Source of the DNA: Spinellus fusiger
Lineage: Eukaryota; Mucoromycota; Mucoromycetes; Mucorales; Phycomycetaceae
Length of the DNA stretch: 64,000 nt
NCBI GenBank assembly: GCA_025094145.1
Contig: JALLLS010000011.1
Coordinates: 186,001-250,000, forward strand
Reading direction: 5' to 3'
Position 1 is the stretch's first letter, and every line of letters starts with the position of its first letter. Under the pieces are notes generated by a model. The model worked only from the letters and a program-made list of their open reading frames with translations. It made no database searches and had not been told where the DNA came from. This document shows, piece by piece, positions 34,025 through 45,605 of this stretch. The translations under genes and the position numbers were made by a program.

Positions 34025-35210
34025 TAAAAGCCTTTATATATATATATTAACATAAAAAATAGGTTAAACTATCTTTGTGTTGAATTTGAGGTTATTAGTA
34101 TGTGTTTTGAGGTCGTAGCATTTCTAACCGTGAAGTATGTTCTTTCTCAGGATTTCAAAAAGAAAAAAAGAAAAATCGTATACTTTCTAATGTTGTGTGA
34201 CTGTATGAAAAACATTTCTCAGGTGTTATATCTATATCTTTGTCTATCTATCAGAAGTATTCATTTCAGTAATGTCAAGCCTGGATATATTTGAATCTAA
34301 CTTGGAAAAAGAGCTGCTGTTATATCAATTGATAATTGACTTTCTTAAAATCATCATGCACATACAAATGGACCGTGAAAGAGTTACACCGATACTGTTA
34401 ACTATTTGATAGTATATTTCTAAAAGCAAAATAGAATAATGTAAGATCATCTGTTAGAGTCCACCCACTCAATCTATCTGTCTCCTGGTGTGTAGTTGTG
34501 TTAATTGGTTTCTTTTAACAAATAAAAATATTTTTTGAGCTATTTACTATTTATTTTCTTGTATAAATAATGCGCTAACTACTCTTCATTTTATTTTAAA
34601 TACGTACGATTGAATGATACCTTTTAAATACAAACTAGGCAATGCATCGTTCAATAAAGAGATAAAGGAATAGTACAAATGTATCAGAAGTCTATCATGA
34701 AATTAAGTTTGTTGAATTAGTTACTAAAGACAACTATGAGGCATTGGGCTTATTTGCTGCCTTTTTATGTGTCTCCGTATAGACATCTGTACTAAGATTA
34801 TTATCCTATTAATACTTATTGTCCATAGTATTGGACACTCTTTTTTCATATGGAGGTTGCCATATAGTACGTCTTTTATTCTCACTGTATTCATGCTTTT
34901 TCACTACAAAAATAAATAAATAAAAAAAAAGAACAGACATATAGATTAAAAGAAAAATAAAGTGAGAGTAATGTCATCTACTAGGGTTCTTCTGTAAGTA
35001 GCATTCATTGTACTTTTAATGTGAATAGTGTGCAGTTGATCAGAAGATTATATCACTATTTGTTAAGCATGCAGTATGTTGTTATAGAGTCTAAGCATCT
35101 CTTCTTCTTTGCACTGCTATGTCTATTGGTATGGACAAGAAGAGACATGTAGTGACGCCACTCAACACAGCCTACGCCTACCACTAGTAATGCAATAGAT
35201 AGTAGATCAT
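34025..35210. other. Gene-free spacer
   Basis: No coding signal. Contains one isolated copy of the Fanzor-element terminus (TCTCCTGGTGTG followed by TA, about 34481-34494) with no partner. Confidence 0.45.
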
Positions 35211-35548
35211 GTATAATAGATAGTAGATAATAAATAGATAATATACAATAGACAATAGACAATAGATAATAGATAATAGATAATATACAATAGATAATAG
35301 ACAATAGACAATAGATAATAGACAATAGACAATAGATAACAAATAATAGATAATAGATAATAGATAATAGATAATAGATAATAGACAATAGATAATAGAT
35401 AATAGATAATAATATACAATAGATAATAGACAATAGACAATAGATAACAAATAATAGATAATAGATAATAGATAATAGATAATAGATAATAGATAATAGA
35501 TAATAGATAATAGATAATAGATAATAGATAATAGATAATAGATAATAA
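35210..35548. repeat. TAGATAATAGACAA satellite-like array
   Basis: About 335 bp of TAGATAA units with interspersed TAGACAA and TATACAA variants. One block around 35265-35340 recurs at about 35395-35450, showing higher-order duplication. It creates Ile/Tyr/Leu open frames on the minus strand. It ends about 330 bp before RPS2. Confidence 0.9.
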
Positions 35549-35875
35549 TGCACTAATACCCTTTTTTCCCTTTCTGGCTCTACCCTTGCCCATCCCTCCT
35601 ACATGTCATCCGCAGAATCTCCGAACCTACTCACCACAATGCCTTCTCTCTGTCAAAGAGGTGTGCGGCCATTGAACCTCTGTGACGTCAATAGAGGAAG
35701 ATGCATGTTGTTGCGTCCATAAGTGGATGATGGATCCTTCTCTTTGAGTTACTATTCAAACTAGATTTATGTGAGTAGATAAGGGATGGATGCATTGAGA
35801 AAGACATGGATTCATGGATCAACATCACAAACGGAAACGATAAAAAAAAACAAAGACTGACATGCACTGCAGCAA

Positions 35876-36646
35876 ATGGCTGATTCTGCACCGGCCGATA
35901 GACGCGGAGGATTTGGACGTGGACGTGGACGTGGAGGACCTCGTGGACGTGGACGTGGAGGTCGTCGTGGTGATGAAAAGACTGAGTGGGTGCCCGTCAC
36001 CAAGCTTGGTCGTCTTGTCAAGGCTGGCAAGATCAAGTCCATTGAAGAAATCTACCTCTTCTCTCTTCCCATCAAGGAGTACCAAATCGTTGACTTCTTC
36101 CTTAGCAACCTTAAGGACGAGGTGATGAAGATTATGCCTGTCCAGAAGCAGACCCGTGCTGGTCAGCGTACCCGTTTCAAGGCCTTTGTTGTGATTGGTG
36201 ATAACGATGGCCATGTTGGTCTTGGTGTCAAGTGCTCCAAGGAAGTCGCCACTGCTATCCGTGGTGCCATCATCCTTGCCAAGCTCTCCATCATCCCCGT
36301 GCGTCGTGGTTACTGGGGCTCTGCTCTTGGCCAGCCCCACACCGTGCCCTGCAAGGTGACCGGCAAGTGTGGTTCTGCTCTCTGCCGTCTTGTGCCTGCT
36401 CCCCGTGGTACTGGTATTGTCGCTGCCCCCACTCCCAAGAAGGTGTTGCAGTTGGCTGGTATTACCGATTGCTACACCACCTCCCGTGGTTCTACCCGCA
36501 CTCTTGGTAACTTTGTCAAGGCCACCTTTGCTGCCATTGGTAACACCTACGGTTTCTTGACTCCTGATTTGTGGGAGGAGACTGAGTTCAGCAAGGTGCC
36601 TTACCAGGAATTCACTGACTTCCTCTCCCAAAAGGCCAGAAAGTAA
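35876..36646 (+). CDS. RPS2: 40S ribosomal protein S2 (uS5)
   Basis: Single exon, 256 residues. After an Arg/Gly-rich tail ([19 protein letters not shown], a typical methylation target) comes [20 protein letters not shown], the S5 RNA-binding segment [20 protein letters not shown] with [20 protein letters not shown], and the C-terminal [20 protein letters not shown] and [20 protein letters not shown]. All are standard for eukaryotic uS5. It sits at the mRNA entry side of the 40S subunit. GC content and strong use of C-ending codons are much higher than in neighbours, as expected for a highly expressed gene. The sequence just before ATG (ctgcag) may be the acceptor of a 5' UTR intron. A T-rich stretch after the stop is the probable 3' UTR. 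Confidence 0.97.
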   Translation: MADSAPADRRGGFGRGRGRGGPRGRGRGGRRGDEKTEWVPVTKLGRLVKAGKIKSIEEIYLFSLPIKEYQIVDFFLSNLKDEVMKIMPVQKQTRAGQRTRFKAFVVIGDNDGHVGLGVKCSKEVATAIRGAIILAKLSIIPVRRGYWGSALGQPHTVPCKVTGKCGSALCRLVPAPRGTGIVAAPTPKKVLQLAGITDCYTTSRGSTRTLGNFVKATFAAIGNTYGFLTPDLWEETEFSKVPYQEFTDFLSQKARK

Positions 36647-36910
36647 ACCCGCTTGCTTTTTTTTTTTCTATTTTTTTTTTCTTTCTTTTTTTTCTCTTCT
36701 TTTTTTATTATTATTATACATAGAAAAGTCTTTTTCTTTTCTTTTTATTTATTTCTTCAATAAATAAACCCTTATAGAAAAAGATAGCCCAGTGAAATCC
36801 ACAAAGTCAGCAATGAAGAAGGAAAAAAAAACTCAGTCCTTCTAAAGTGGTGTGGATTGCTCGTGACTCTTTTCTTACTATTCTTCCTTCTTTCTTCCTT
36901 CCTTCTTATC

Positions 36911-37486
36911 ATGACCCACCACAAACGCACCAGCCTCGGTCTTCACTTATTAAGCACCTCCAAGCGCCTTGAGCTGGAGGAAATGTTCACTAGTTTCGAT
37001 AAAGACAAGGACGGCGCACTGTCGAGAGAAGAAATGGGAGTCATGCTATCCGCCAGTGGATACAACACCACTGAAATCCCTGTTTTGGTAATAGTCCATC
37101 CAGCCCTTTCTTCTTATTCGTAGTAGATAGATCAGTTTCCTCTTACCAACGACATGCTCTCGTTTGAGCAATTTGCCAAGGTAATGCGACCCACTCTGGG
37201 CACACCCCACAGCAGAAGCAAAAAGGAGGACGAGCTGAGGGAGGCGTTTGAGGCGTTTGATCTCGATAAGGATGGGGTGATCAATGCGGCCGAGCTACAG
37301 AAAATGATGCAGAAGCTGGGGGATTCCATCACAGAACAAGAAGCACAGCAAATGATCAAGGAAGTAGATGAGGACAAGGACGGGGTAGTGAATTTTGCCG
37401 AATTCCTAGCCATGATGGGAGTGAAAAAGGGACCTGAGGCACGCCACCGATATTCACTCCGACAATGGCTAGGTTGGCATAAGTAA
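36911..37486 (+). CDS. Calmodulin-like four-EF-hand protein A
   Basis: Exons 36911-37087 and 37136-37486, 175 residues. Calcium-binding loops: EF1 residues 30-41 (DKDKDGALSREE), EF3 101-112 (DLDKDGVINAAE), EF4 137-148 (DEDKDGVVNFAE); all have acidic positions 1, 3, 12 and Gly6. The second hand (around 56-70, LFPLTNDMLSFEQF) has lost its loop and probably does not bind calcium. A basic, Trp-containing tail (RHRYSLRQWLGWHK) follows EF4, unlike calmodulin. Its role is calcium sensing, target unknown. The intron acceptor is taken as gatcag because it keeps the frame. It lies just upstream of protein B in the same direction. Confidence 0.85.
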
Positions 37487-37611
37487 TAAAACAAACTATT
37501 GGCCTGTATGATCTCAGCATCAGTGAATGTTCTATGCAGAAGGAGCACTTTTTGGTGTTTTGTTGTCCGCAAGAGTATTTAATGCTTGCCTAGAATGAGT
37601 CTTCTTCCTTC

Positions 37612-38171
37612 ATGGACTGCCTTACCCCCCAAGAATTTGATACTCTTCGCCAAGGTAGAGCATAGACATCCAAGAGAGATTACTGATGCATTTGTCAGCC
37701 TTTTCCCTGTATGATAACCATGGAAACGGCAGTCTTCCTCTCGATCAGTTTGCAAGAGTCTTGGAGGGGCTTGCCATTACAAAGGATCCCCAGCACACCA
37801 AGGCCCTTATCCGTGCAGCAGACTGCAATGGAGACAATAGAATAGACTTTGATGAGTTTGTCCATGCCATGGTGCAATACATCCCTCCCACGCCACCAGA
37901 GTCAGACGAGGAAATGGAGGCAGATGAAGTAGTCTACACCTCAAAACGAATGAGTCTCTATGAACAAGAAGAACTCACCCTGTGCTTCCAGGCCTTTGAT
38001 AAGAACAAGGATGGGTTCATTAGTGAAGATGAATTGGCACAGATGATGCTTGATCTGGGAGAGAACATGACTCTACAGCAGATTAGAGAGATGATGATGG
38101 AGGCTGATACCAACAAGGATGGCTACATAGACATGGACGAATTCAGACTTCTTCTTCCCAACACCCTGTAA
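37612..38171 (+). CDS. Calmodulin-like four-EF-hand protein B
   Basis: Exons 37612-37654 and 37699-38171, 171 residues. EF1 loop 20-31 (DNHGNGSLPLDQ), EF2 56-67 (DCNGDNRIDFDE), EF3 115-126 (DKNKDGFISEDE), EF4 151-162 (DTNKDGYIDMDE). EF1 has Gln instead of Glu at position 12 and EF2 has Asn instead of Gly at 6, so the N-lobe is probably weaker than the canonical C-lobe. An acidic linker (PPESDEEMEADEVV) joins the lobes. The start ATG at 37612 gives MDCLTPQEFDTLRQAFSLYD across the intron, which resembles calmodulin's N-terminus; the nearby ATG at 37595 is out of frame. Only 125 bp separate it from gene A. Confidence 0.88.
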
Positions 38172-38484
38172 TTAACCTCTCTCTTATGTTTATATCCACA
38201 TCTCCCTCCTGTTCTATTGATTGTTTATAGTTTCTTCCTTTATATTTACCCCATTTTTAGCTGGAATAGGAGCTGGGTTAAGACACATGTAGTCTGTATT
38301 CCTCTTAGTTTTTACTCTTCATTATACAAATAAATGCCACACTCTTTTCCATTGGACTTGAAAATTGATCTGCACTGTCTATTCTAGTGGTACTGTGCTC
38401 TTGATAGACTCATAAGTCGATGCTGGGTCTTGCATGTCATGTCCTTGATTCATAAAGCCTATTTCCATCGTGGGTTCTTTTCTT

Positions 38485-38700
38485 AATAATAATAATAATA
38501 ATAAATAATAAAATAATAATAGAATAATAATAGAATAATAATAGAATAATAATAGAATAATAATAGAATAATAATAGAATAATAATAGAATAATAATAGA
38601 ATAATAATAGAATAATAATAGAATAATAATAGAATAATAATAGAATAATAATAGAATAAAATAATAACAATAATAGTAAAATGATAATAAAATAATAAAA
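38485..38700. repeat. TAATAATAGAA microsatellite
   Basis: About 215 bp, mostly AATAATAGAAT units in perfect tandem. It generates Ile/Leu/Tyr/Phe-only open frames on the minus strand. Confidence 0.92.
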
Positions 38701-39587
38701 AAGTAGATATTCTTCCAAGTAGTAAAGAACAACACTTGACTAATAACAAAACAAATCATTCTCCATGGCAACATACCCAATGTCTGCTTTGGAAGCAAGG
38801 AACACAGGGACATATGCATAATGGGAAGATATGAACACATCCATAAAGATGACCTATTCTTTACTCTTCATTCTTTATCATTACTACTATTGTCCACTGC
38901 CAAGCAATATAACCAGTGGCATGTTTTTAATACTATATTCAATCTCAGCATTGGTGTTTGGAAGGCATGAAAAGGAATGGAAATAGCAGAAAGAAATCTT
39001 TTTTTTTAATATATATTCTTTCTTGTCATGTCAGCAAGTGAAGCAGGGGTGAAAAGAAAGATAGAAAGAAAGTCAGCCAGTCCCATGAAAGGAAAAAAAA
39101 TGGAAAATGCAAAATGCAAAATGCAAAATGGAAAAAGACGCTCCTTGGCCTATGGAATTCTATACAACACAAATTCATAAGGAGTTATGTTTTATTGGCA
39201 AATCTTCTTTCTATTCAAAAGGCCGCTTCCTTTTCACTTTTCTATTGACAGTACAGGTAAGTACATGATCACCACAGAAATGCCTTTTATGGGTCATGAA
39301 TCGTTCTAGCATAACAAACTACGTACAACCTGCTCTGTAAGGAACAATCACAGAGAACAATGAAAATCAGATCAGAGACAAACAGCAGTCCCACTACAGT
39401 ATCTCCTTCCAACAAGTGCTGTTGCCTGTCCACACACCCATACGTTTCTCTTTTTCTTTTTCTCTCTCTACTGGTGAGGCTGGGCTTTGTTGGGCCATTG
39501 TTTGCTAGGTAGTGGAGTCTAGGAAGATCCCAAGTGCAGAGAGTACTCTATCTTCATGACATCTATAGGCAGGCACGTGCCAATATC

Positions 39588-39830
39588 CTATGAGTAACAT
39601 CCAGTGGGGATGAGGTATTGATGGATTTGGACACCATTTGTCTCAATTCTTGGCAAATGTGGATTAGCAGCAAATAGATCTTCCCTTTGTTTCAGTGGTG
39701 GCTGCCTTACATAATCCACTCTTAAGGAAATCCAAAAGAGAGCCCTCTGAACTGTATTTATCAATGCTCCAGGCTCCAGACTTGCTTTGTAATACAAAAA
39801 AGAACTATTTCTCTTGAGAGTATTCATCAT
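39588..39830 (-). other. Coding-like relic of unknown origin
   Basis: An 80-codon frame including QREDLFAANPHLPRIETNGV and LINTVQRALFWISLRVDYVR has a balanced amino-acid composition, unlike the low-complexity frames around it. No family recognised and no continuation found on either side, so it may be a remnant exon or chance. Confidence 0.2.
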
Positions 39831-39994
39831 TGTATGGCATTCTATGGACTAATGAACACGTCACTCTCCTTTCTACTTGCTAATAAAATGGGATTTTCTC
39901 ATAATATCTTCAAGAGAAACTACTCTATTAGTGGTGGTCATAAAGTAGCTTCAAATGCAACAGAGTCCAAGGAGAATGTACATGTAAATTATTT

Positions 39995-40172
39995 GTTATT
40001 ATTACATTACAGTGATATTATTACATTACAGTGATATTATTACATTACACTGTTATTATTACATTACACTGCTATTATTACATTACACTGCTATTATTAC
40101 ATTACACTGCTATTATTACATTACACTGCTATTATTACATTACATTGCTATTATTACATTACACTGCTATTA
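39995..40172. repeat. 19-bp tandem repeat TATTATTACATTACACTGC
   Basis: About nine nearly identical head-to-tail copies without spacers. Unit variants differ mainly in the last three bases (TGA, TGT, TGC). Related TTATTACAGTGTTA units occur at 48150-48300. Confidence 0.9.
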
Positions 40173-42274
40173 TTACTTGTGGAATAAACAAATGTGCACC
40201 ACCTTAGGTTGTATCTTACTACCCTTTTTCCATGTAATTTAGAAAGTAACCTCACCACTTTGTGTCGGTATCTAATATTAAGACAGTTGAAGCACGGGTA
40301 GAATTACATTTTTACCGAAAGATAACAGCTACACACCGGAGAAATAGAATAAACCAATAGATTACACTACACCATTTCCTTCTAAGAAAGAATGGGCCGA
40401 GAACTATACAGCAAGAGAGGTACGGAAAAAATAACAATAGAAAATAAGAAAATAAGAAACCACTATGCTAACGGGGTAATATTTTATCTTCTTTATAGAA
40501 TCTCATCCTCCTGATACTGTCGGATTTATATGTTAGAGATTGAAAATAAAATAAAATACTAAAAATATTACTTGTTATTACATCCTATTAGGGTGATATT
40601 GAATATTAAGCATTAAACAATAGCAAATACCATTCCCATTTTCATTCCCATTTTCATCTCCACTCATATTCTTATTTCTATTATAAGGGCTCTACTGTTA
40701 TTTTTAATATGAAAAACAACTTTTATTGCTTCATGTTATTGTTATGGTAATGGCGATGGCGATGGTGATGGCGACGACGATGACGATGCCACTGTAGGGA
40801 TAGTTTAAATATCCAACACATTCAAATACTTATAGATAAGATATTTCATTGAGCCTATAATAGAACCCCTTTATTTATTTATATTTATTTATATTTATTT
40901 ATATTTATTTATATTTATTTATTTATAAATATTTACAAATATAAGTTCCATTTTGTATTCCACCGAGATTCATCTTCTGATTCATCTATTCTAAATACAT
41001 AATGGAATATGTAAAATGAATAAAATAAGCATTCTCCCACTGTTATATTATACAAATTAATTATATTAAAGTAAGACAGAGGCCAAAGACTTGATCTTCT
41101 TTTGCACATTCAATCAATAACTTTATTGCCGCATATCTTTCTTATCTAGAATCAAGACAGTATTCATGTCTCTCTTTGGTAGATGACCAACCGTATACTT
41201 ACACAAGCCAATAAGAAAAAATAAGCTCATTTTCATAATAAATCATCAGATGTATTCCATCTCTTTTGTCTCTTTGTCCAATGAAAACAAGAAAATACAA
41301 TACACCAAAATAAAAATAAAAATAAAAAAAGACATGCCCTTTATTCTATTTTCTCTTATTCATAAAAGAGGAGCTACAGGATCCAATGTCTGCTTATAGC
41401 ACAACATAAATGAACTATTAAAATATACTATTAAAAGTACAAAGATAGGTCAGGCGATCTTTAAACCATTTGCCTATTAGAACACATTGGATTATAACAA
41501 GAACAATGCTATAAAACATGCCTTGTGCTGGCCCATGTTTATTATTATATTTTGATAAATGTAACTAATAAAGTGGTGTGAGGAGGTGCATGTAGAATAT
41601 CATTTAAGCAATAAAGTGGATTGCTATAGTCTATTCAATAAAATTCACCATAGATTCGGTGCAAATGTATGTTATTAATCCTCTTCTGAAAACCAGAGAA
41701 TGCTCTCCTCTTCCCCCCTTTTCTTTTTTCTTTTTTTTCAATAGGTTTGCCACTCTCGAGTTAATGATAGTGGATGACACCACATTTCTTAACATGATAC
41801 CACATTTCTTCCCTTCCATCTATAAACACTATAATGATTTTATTATTTTGGTGAAAGATAGAAATAGACAAGTGAATAGAGTGAGATTTCTGCAAAGATC
41901 CATGTTTGTTGGTATGAATGAGATGGTAGTGTGATTGTGGACATGGAATTTATGTTATTTCAAGAGAAACTCATCTTCATGGATTCATGTTTTTATTTCA
42001 TTTATATTTATATTTATATTTATATTCATGTTTTTAATTCTATTGCCATGCATAGAGTCATGAGTGAATGTCCCTGACATCCCTTGAGATGGTCTGAACA
42101 CACATTCTCCTTTAATACACTACAAAGGCCAAGAATGTCTGCTTTTGCAATGCGTCTTTATATGTATATATTTAAATACTACTACTAGGGCCATTCTCTT
42201 GTGTATCGTATAGGTGTTGATCAATGAGTAAGCTAAGCAGCAACCTAAACGCATCAGCCATAATTCTTGTGTGT

Positions 42275-43321
42275 CTAGCTTACATGAATATGGTCAGAAT
42301 ACAATTGGTATTCGAGGAGAATAGGTAGAAACTGTCTTAATGAGAATTCTGGCCATAAACAATCCACAAATTGGATTTGGCATCCATGACTAGCTTGCCA
42401 CAGTAAAAAATCACTCAGGCGAATCTCACCCGAGGTTCTTACAATGATATCCAGAGGAGGACACTCCGCTGTGAATAGCTGACTGTTTAGGACAGACGCA
42501 TTGATCTCTCTAAATTTCATGTGTCAGTTGTCTAGAATGGAAACTCACTTACTCTATGTTCATCTTTTCTTCCTGTACAAGCTGTACTGTACGTTGGATA
42601 GAATGGGTCATTTCTTCACGTGAGGTGTAGGGACAGCATATGTTAAGAATACATCTGTCATAGAAACCACTCTTTTATTAGGCACTGTCCTTCTTCTTTT
42701 ATTGTGTTGAAAAGGGATGGGATGTTGTTTGTGACTTACCTATCATTATCTTTGGTGAAATCTTCAAGAGACAGAATAATGTCTCTTAATTCAGTTGGTA
42801 ATGTGTTTACATTGCCAAGAAAGCGTATGCCCACTTGGAATTTACTCACAAAGTCACTATTTTGTTTTTTGTTCCACACATTGAGCAGAGTGTGAGATAG
42901 TTGTCTAGAGCCCATCTGGCCTGTGTGTATCGATAGAGAAAGAAAGAGAGAGAGATACGAAGAGAGAAATATGTCCTCACCTCTGTTCGCGCAAAGACCT
43001 GAATGTCATGACAAACAGCTTCATCAAGTAGTCGACTTCTTCTTTTGGTCTGTTAAAGTTTTCAGTGCTAAAGGCATACATGGTCAGTGCCTTGATATTG
43101 AGCCGCATGCACAATGCAATCACTTTTTCAAGTTGTCTGCAGCCGTCATTATGGCCTGAGAGAGGATCGTTTCCTGTTTTGCGGGCAAAGCGTCGGTTGC
43201 CGTCCAAGATAAACCCAACATGACGAGGCATTTTTCCTTTGGTAAGAATGGAAATCATAGCATTTTCCCAGAAGTTGTAGCAATAGTCAAAAGAGTCTTG
43301 AAGGGACAAATTGAACTGCAT
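42275..43321 (-). CDS. RER2: cis-prenyltransferase, dehydrodolichyl diphosphate synthase subunit
   Basis: Exons 43321-42981, 42904-42740, 42654-42553, 42509-42275; 280 residues. Conserved regions are all present: HVGFILDGNRRFARK with catalytic Asp40, GHNDGCRQLEKVIALC, MYAFSTENFNRPKEEVDYLM, NICCPYTSREEMTHSI, and the substrate-binding PPLDIIVRTSGEIRLSDFLL. The N-terminal helix YNFWENAMISILTKGKMPRH is typical of the Rer2/Srt1/DHDDS branch. It elongates farnesyl diphosphate with isopentenyl units at the ER to make the dolichol precursor, usually as a heterodimer with a Nus1-type partner. The RxG motif seen at the C-terminus of Nus1 is absent, as expected. The last codons (HVS-stop) overlap a gtaagc, so a further 3' exon is possible. 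Symbol RER2 by family; SRT1 is the alternative. Confidence 0.9.
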
Positions 43322-44093
43322 CTGAGAGAGTCAAGAGCCGTGAATGGTATTGGGTCAAAATAAATACAAGAAAATAGAGTGTTCGAGTCGTTTGGGTATA
43401 GACTAAAAAGGTAATATTTATTCTGGGACAAGAAGACAGGGGGGAAAGGACTTTTGCGTATCAATGAAACTACATTAGTTATTATTGAATAGAAGTATGG
43501 AGTAAAAGATAGACAGTACATTCTGTGGAGGCTGTCTATTGGAAGAGAATCTTCTGACTGTTTTTTTATATAGATACATTATTATATACATTATTATATA
43601 CATTATATAATATTATATAATATTATCATTATTAGGATGTATCAACAGAATGTGTTGAGGGGAGAAATAGAGTGTAGAATGTAAGCAGGACCAGAACATG
43701 CCTGTGGGTTTATTAAAGAGATGTATATGTGTATGTTATTCTGTTAGTAGTCCTGCATAACAATTCCTACCACTGTAGATAGTCTTAACCTTAGGAATTG
43801 AAGATCAAAAAAGGACTGATGAAAGCATAAGAGGTGCCCAGCAAGCTTATATCAAGGATGTATGAGGATGTTTGTAGACTGTAGATAAGTAGAGATTATT
43901 TATTCTTCAGAAAAGAATAGAGTCATAAAAACCATCATTTCTTTCTTTTCTTTTCCAATCTATAGAGTGAAAGAGAAAGAAGAGCTTTTACGCTATAATA
44001 AATCCCCTATTTCAAGGCTCTAATAGATCCAAATGATAGTAATTTCAGTGGGTTGAGGTTATGAATGAAAGTTTTATTATTGAACAAATTGAA
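43322..44093. other. Spacer before element 3
   Basis: No gene seen. Contains an ATTATATA run at 43575-43630. Confidence 0.4.
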
Positions 44094-44095
44094 TA

Positions 44096-45184
44096 CACAC
44101 CCAAAGATTGTTAGGATATATAAGGAAATATCCTGAGAATAAGATCGCAATATTTATTTGATTGGCTAATCTGTTTGAAAAGGGCTTTTTCGCTGTCTAA
44201 ATGGGCTATTTCAAACTCTACCTGCCTGTTTTAGCAATGATGATTGACTTTGCAATTAAAAAGTATAGAATTGGTTGTAAAGACAAGAAATAGAACAAGA
44301 ATTTACTTAATATTACAACTCAGTCACTGCATTTATTGTTTAACATAATGTGCTATCCATAAACTCACAGTATTTGCAGTATAGTACTGCTTAAGAAAAT
44401 ATTTATTATAGGACACACACTGAATTAACTCTAGTCGTCATTGTCCATAAAATAGAACCAAAATCACTTGTGTTGAGAGCATTATAGACATTCATTGACT
44501 CAATATTCATAATAACCTCAATTATCTCATTGTAACTGGTATTAACAGTGGTGCTTAATGAGAACTATGTATTGTTTCTAATACTGGACTTTAGGCTCAA
44601 GGTAAATAGAGTTTGAATTGTTTGGCTTGTGAATTTTATGAGTGAAGGATATAGTGTATGCCTTACCAGTATAGATAGAAGTTGTAGACACTACCAAAGA
44701 CTATTCTAGTGATAAAAAGGTAAGCAATGTCTTTATCTGGGCCATGGCTTATTCTAATGTACAAGACACTCACTGTATTATTATTAGGCAAATAAAGACT
44801 CCTTTCAAGTCAGTCTCAAGTGGTCTTATATACTGTCTAGGGTCTCTAAGGTATACTCCTGAGCATAGTTATCTATCTCCCAAGGATAAAGAACAAGGAT
44901 TTTAGGGTATAGATTCTATTGCTATGAGGGAATGTACTTGGGCAGTAGCTATAGTACATACTATAGTATTAGCTATAGTATTATAATAAACAATGCTATT
45001 CATCAACACTATATTCTATTGATAATACAATTTGATAGTGAGGTATACTACAAAAGAAAATAATTATTTGGATACTCTCAAACCTTTTGATTTTAAACAC
45101 AGTTCCATAAAAGAACAAAATGTAGGACCCTTGTAAAAGGAAATTTGTGTCCCTGCTTAAAATCCAGAAAAATCTTTGGGTGTG
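44096..45184. mobile_element. Third element of the Fanzor-associated family, without Fanzor ORF
   Basis: 1089 bp with perfect inverted termini CACACCCAAAGATT and TA on both sides (44094-44095, 45185-45186). From 44451 to 45170 it matches 9631-10350 of element 1 without a gap and with only a handful of substitutions; the first 350 bp are much more diverged. No intact ORF of note, so it is a non-autonomous (MITE-like) derivative. Confidence 0.8.
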
Positions 45185-45186
45185 TA

Positions 45187-45605
45187 GATAGAAATATAAA
45201 ACCTTCAATACATAAAGATAGTAGTATTGATAATACATCACAGTGATTTTATGTCTTTAGCTAATGAGTTTATGAAACTATTAATAAAAAAAATAAAAAT
45301 AAAAAAATAAAACTACATCTGAAAGAGTTCAATTAGTTTTGTTAAGTCACTTCACATTAGCTTAATAGCAATGGCCATTCATAAAGTGTATAGATGAGAA
45401 GCAGTAGACATCTATTTCTCTCTTCACTACTCCACCCTACTCTTTATTTTACCTCCTCGTCTCTTTCTTTTTCTCTCTTCCAGGGCAAGTAATAATGCTA
45501 TTTTATTTATTTATTTATAGGGCTATTATCTGAATTCAGAAAAAAAAAAGAAAAAAAAAGAAAAAAAGAAAGAAAGAAAAAAAAAAGGAAAAAGAAGCAC
45601 CCCTT
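45187..45605. other. 3' region of the phosphatase gene
   Basis: Contains an A-rich homopurine tract (45538-45595) directly after the phosphatase stop codon and pyrimidine-rich sequence at 45410-45485. No gene. Confidence 0.45.

Larger units (their letters stand above)
38172..42274. other. Long gene-free spacer with repeats
   Basis: No solid gene. It holds a TAATAATAGAA array (38485-38700), a weak coding-like stretch on the minus strand (39588-39830), a 19-bp tandem repeat (39995-40172), a GATGGC/GACGAC run (40748-40787), TTTATTTATA runs (40868-40930) and TTTATA runs (42000-42028). An isolated sequence resembling the Fanzor-element left end (CTACACACCGGAGA) is at 40329-40342. Confidence 0.5.

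Noticed and set aside
34481..34494. TCTCCTGGTGTG-TA, identical to a Fanzor-element right end
   Set aside because: No partner terminus and no homologous interior next to it; a solo end or chance.
35825..36631. 268-codon antisense frame over RPS2
   Set aside because: Shadow produced by the strong codon bias of RPS2.
39995..40172. Regular 19-bp repeats considered as a CRISPR array
   Set aside because: Units are directly abutting with no unique spacers, and the host is eukaryotic.
40329..40342. CTACACACCGGAGA, similar to a Fanzor-element left end
   Set aside because: One base missing compared with the family terminus and no matching right end found downstream.
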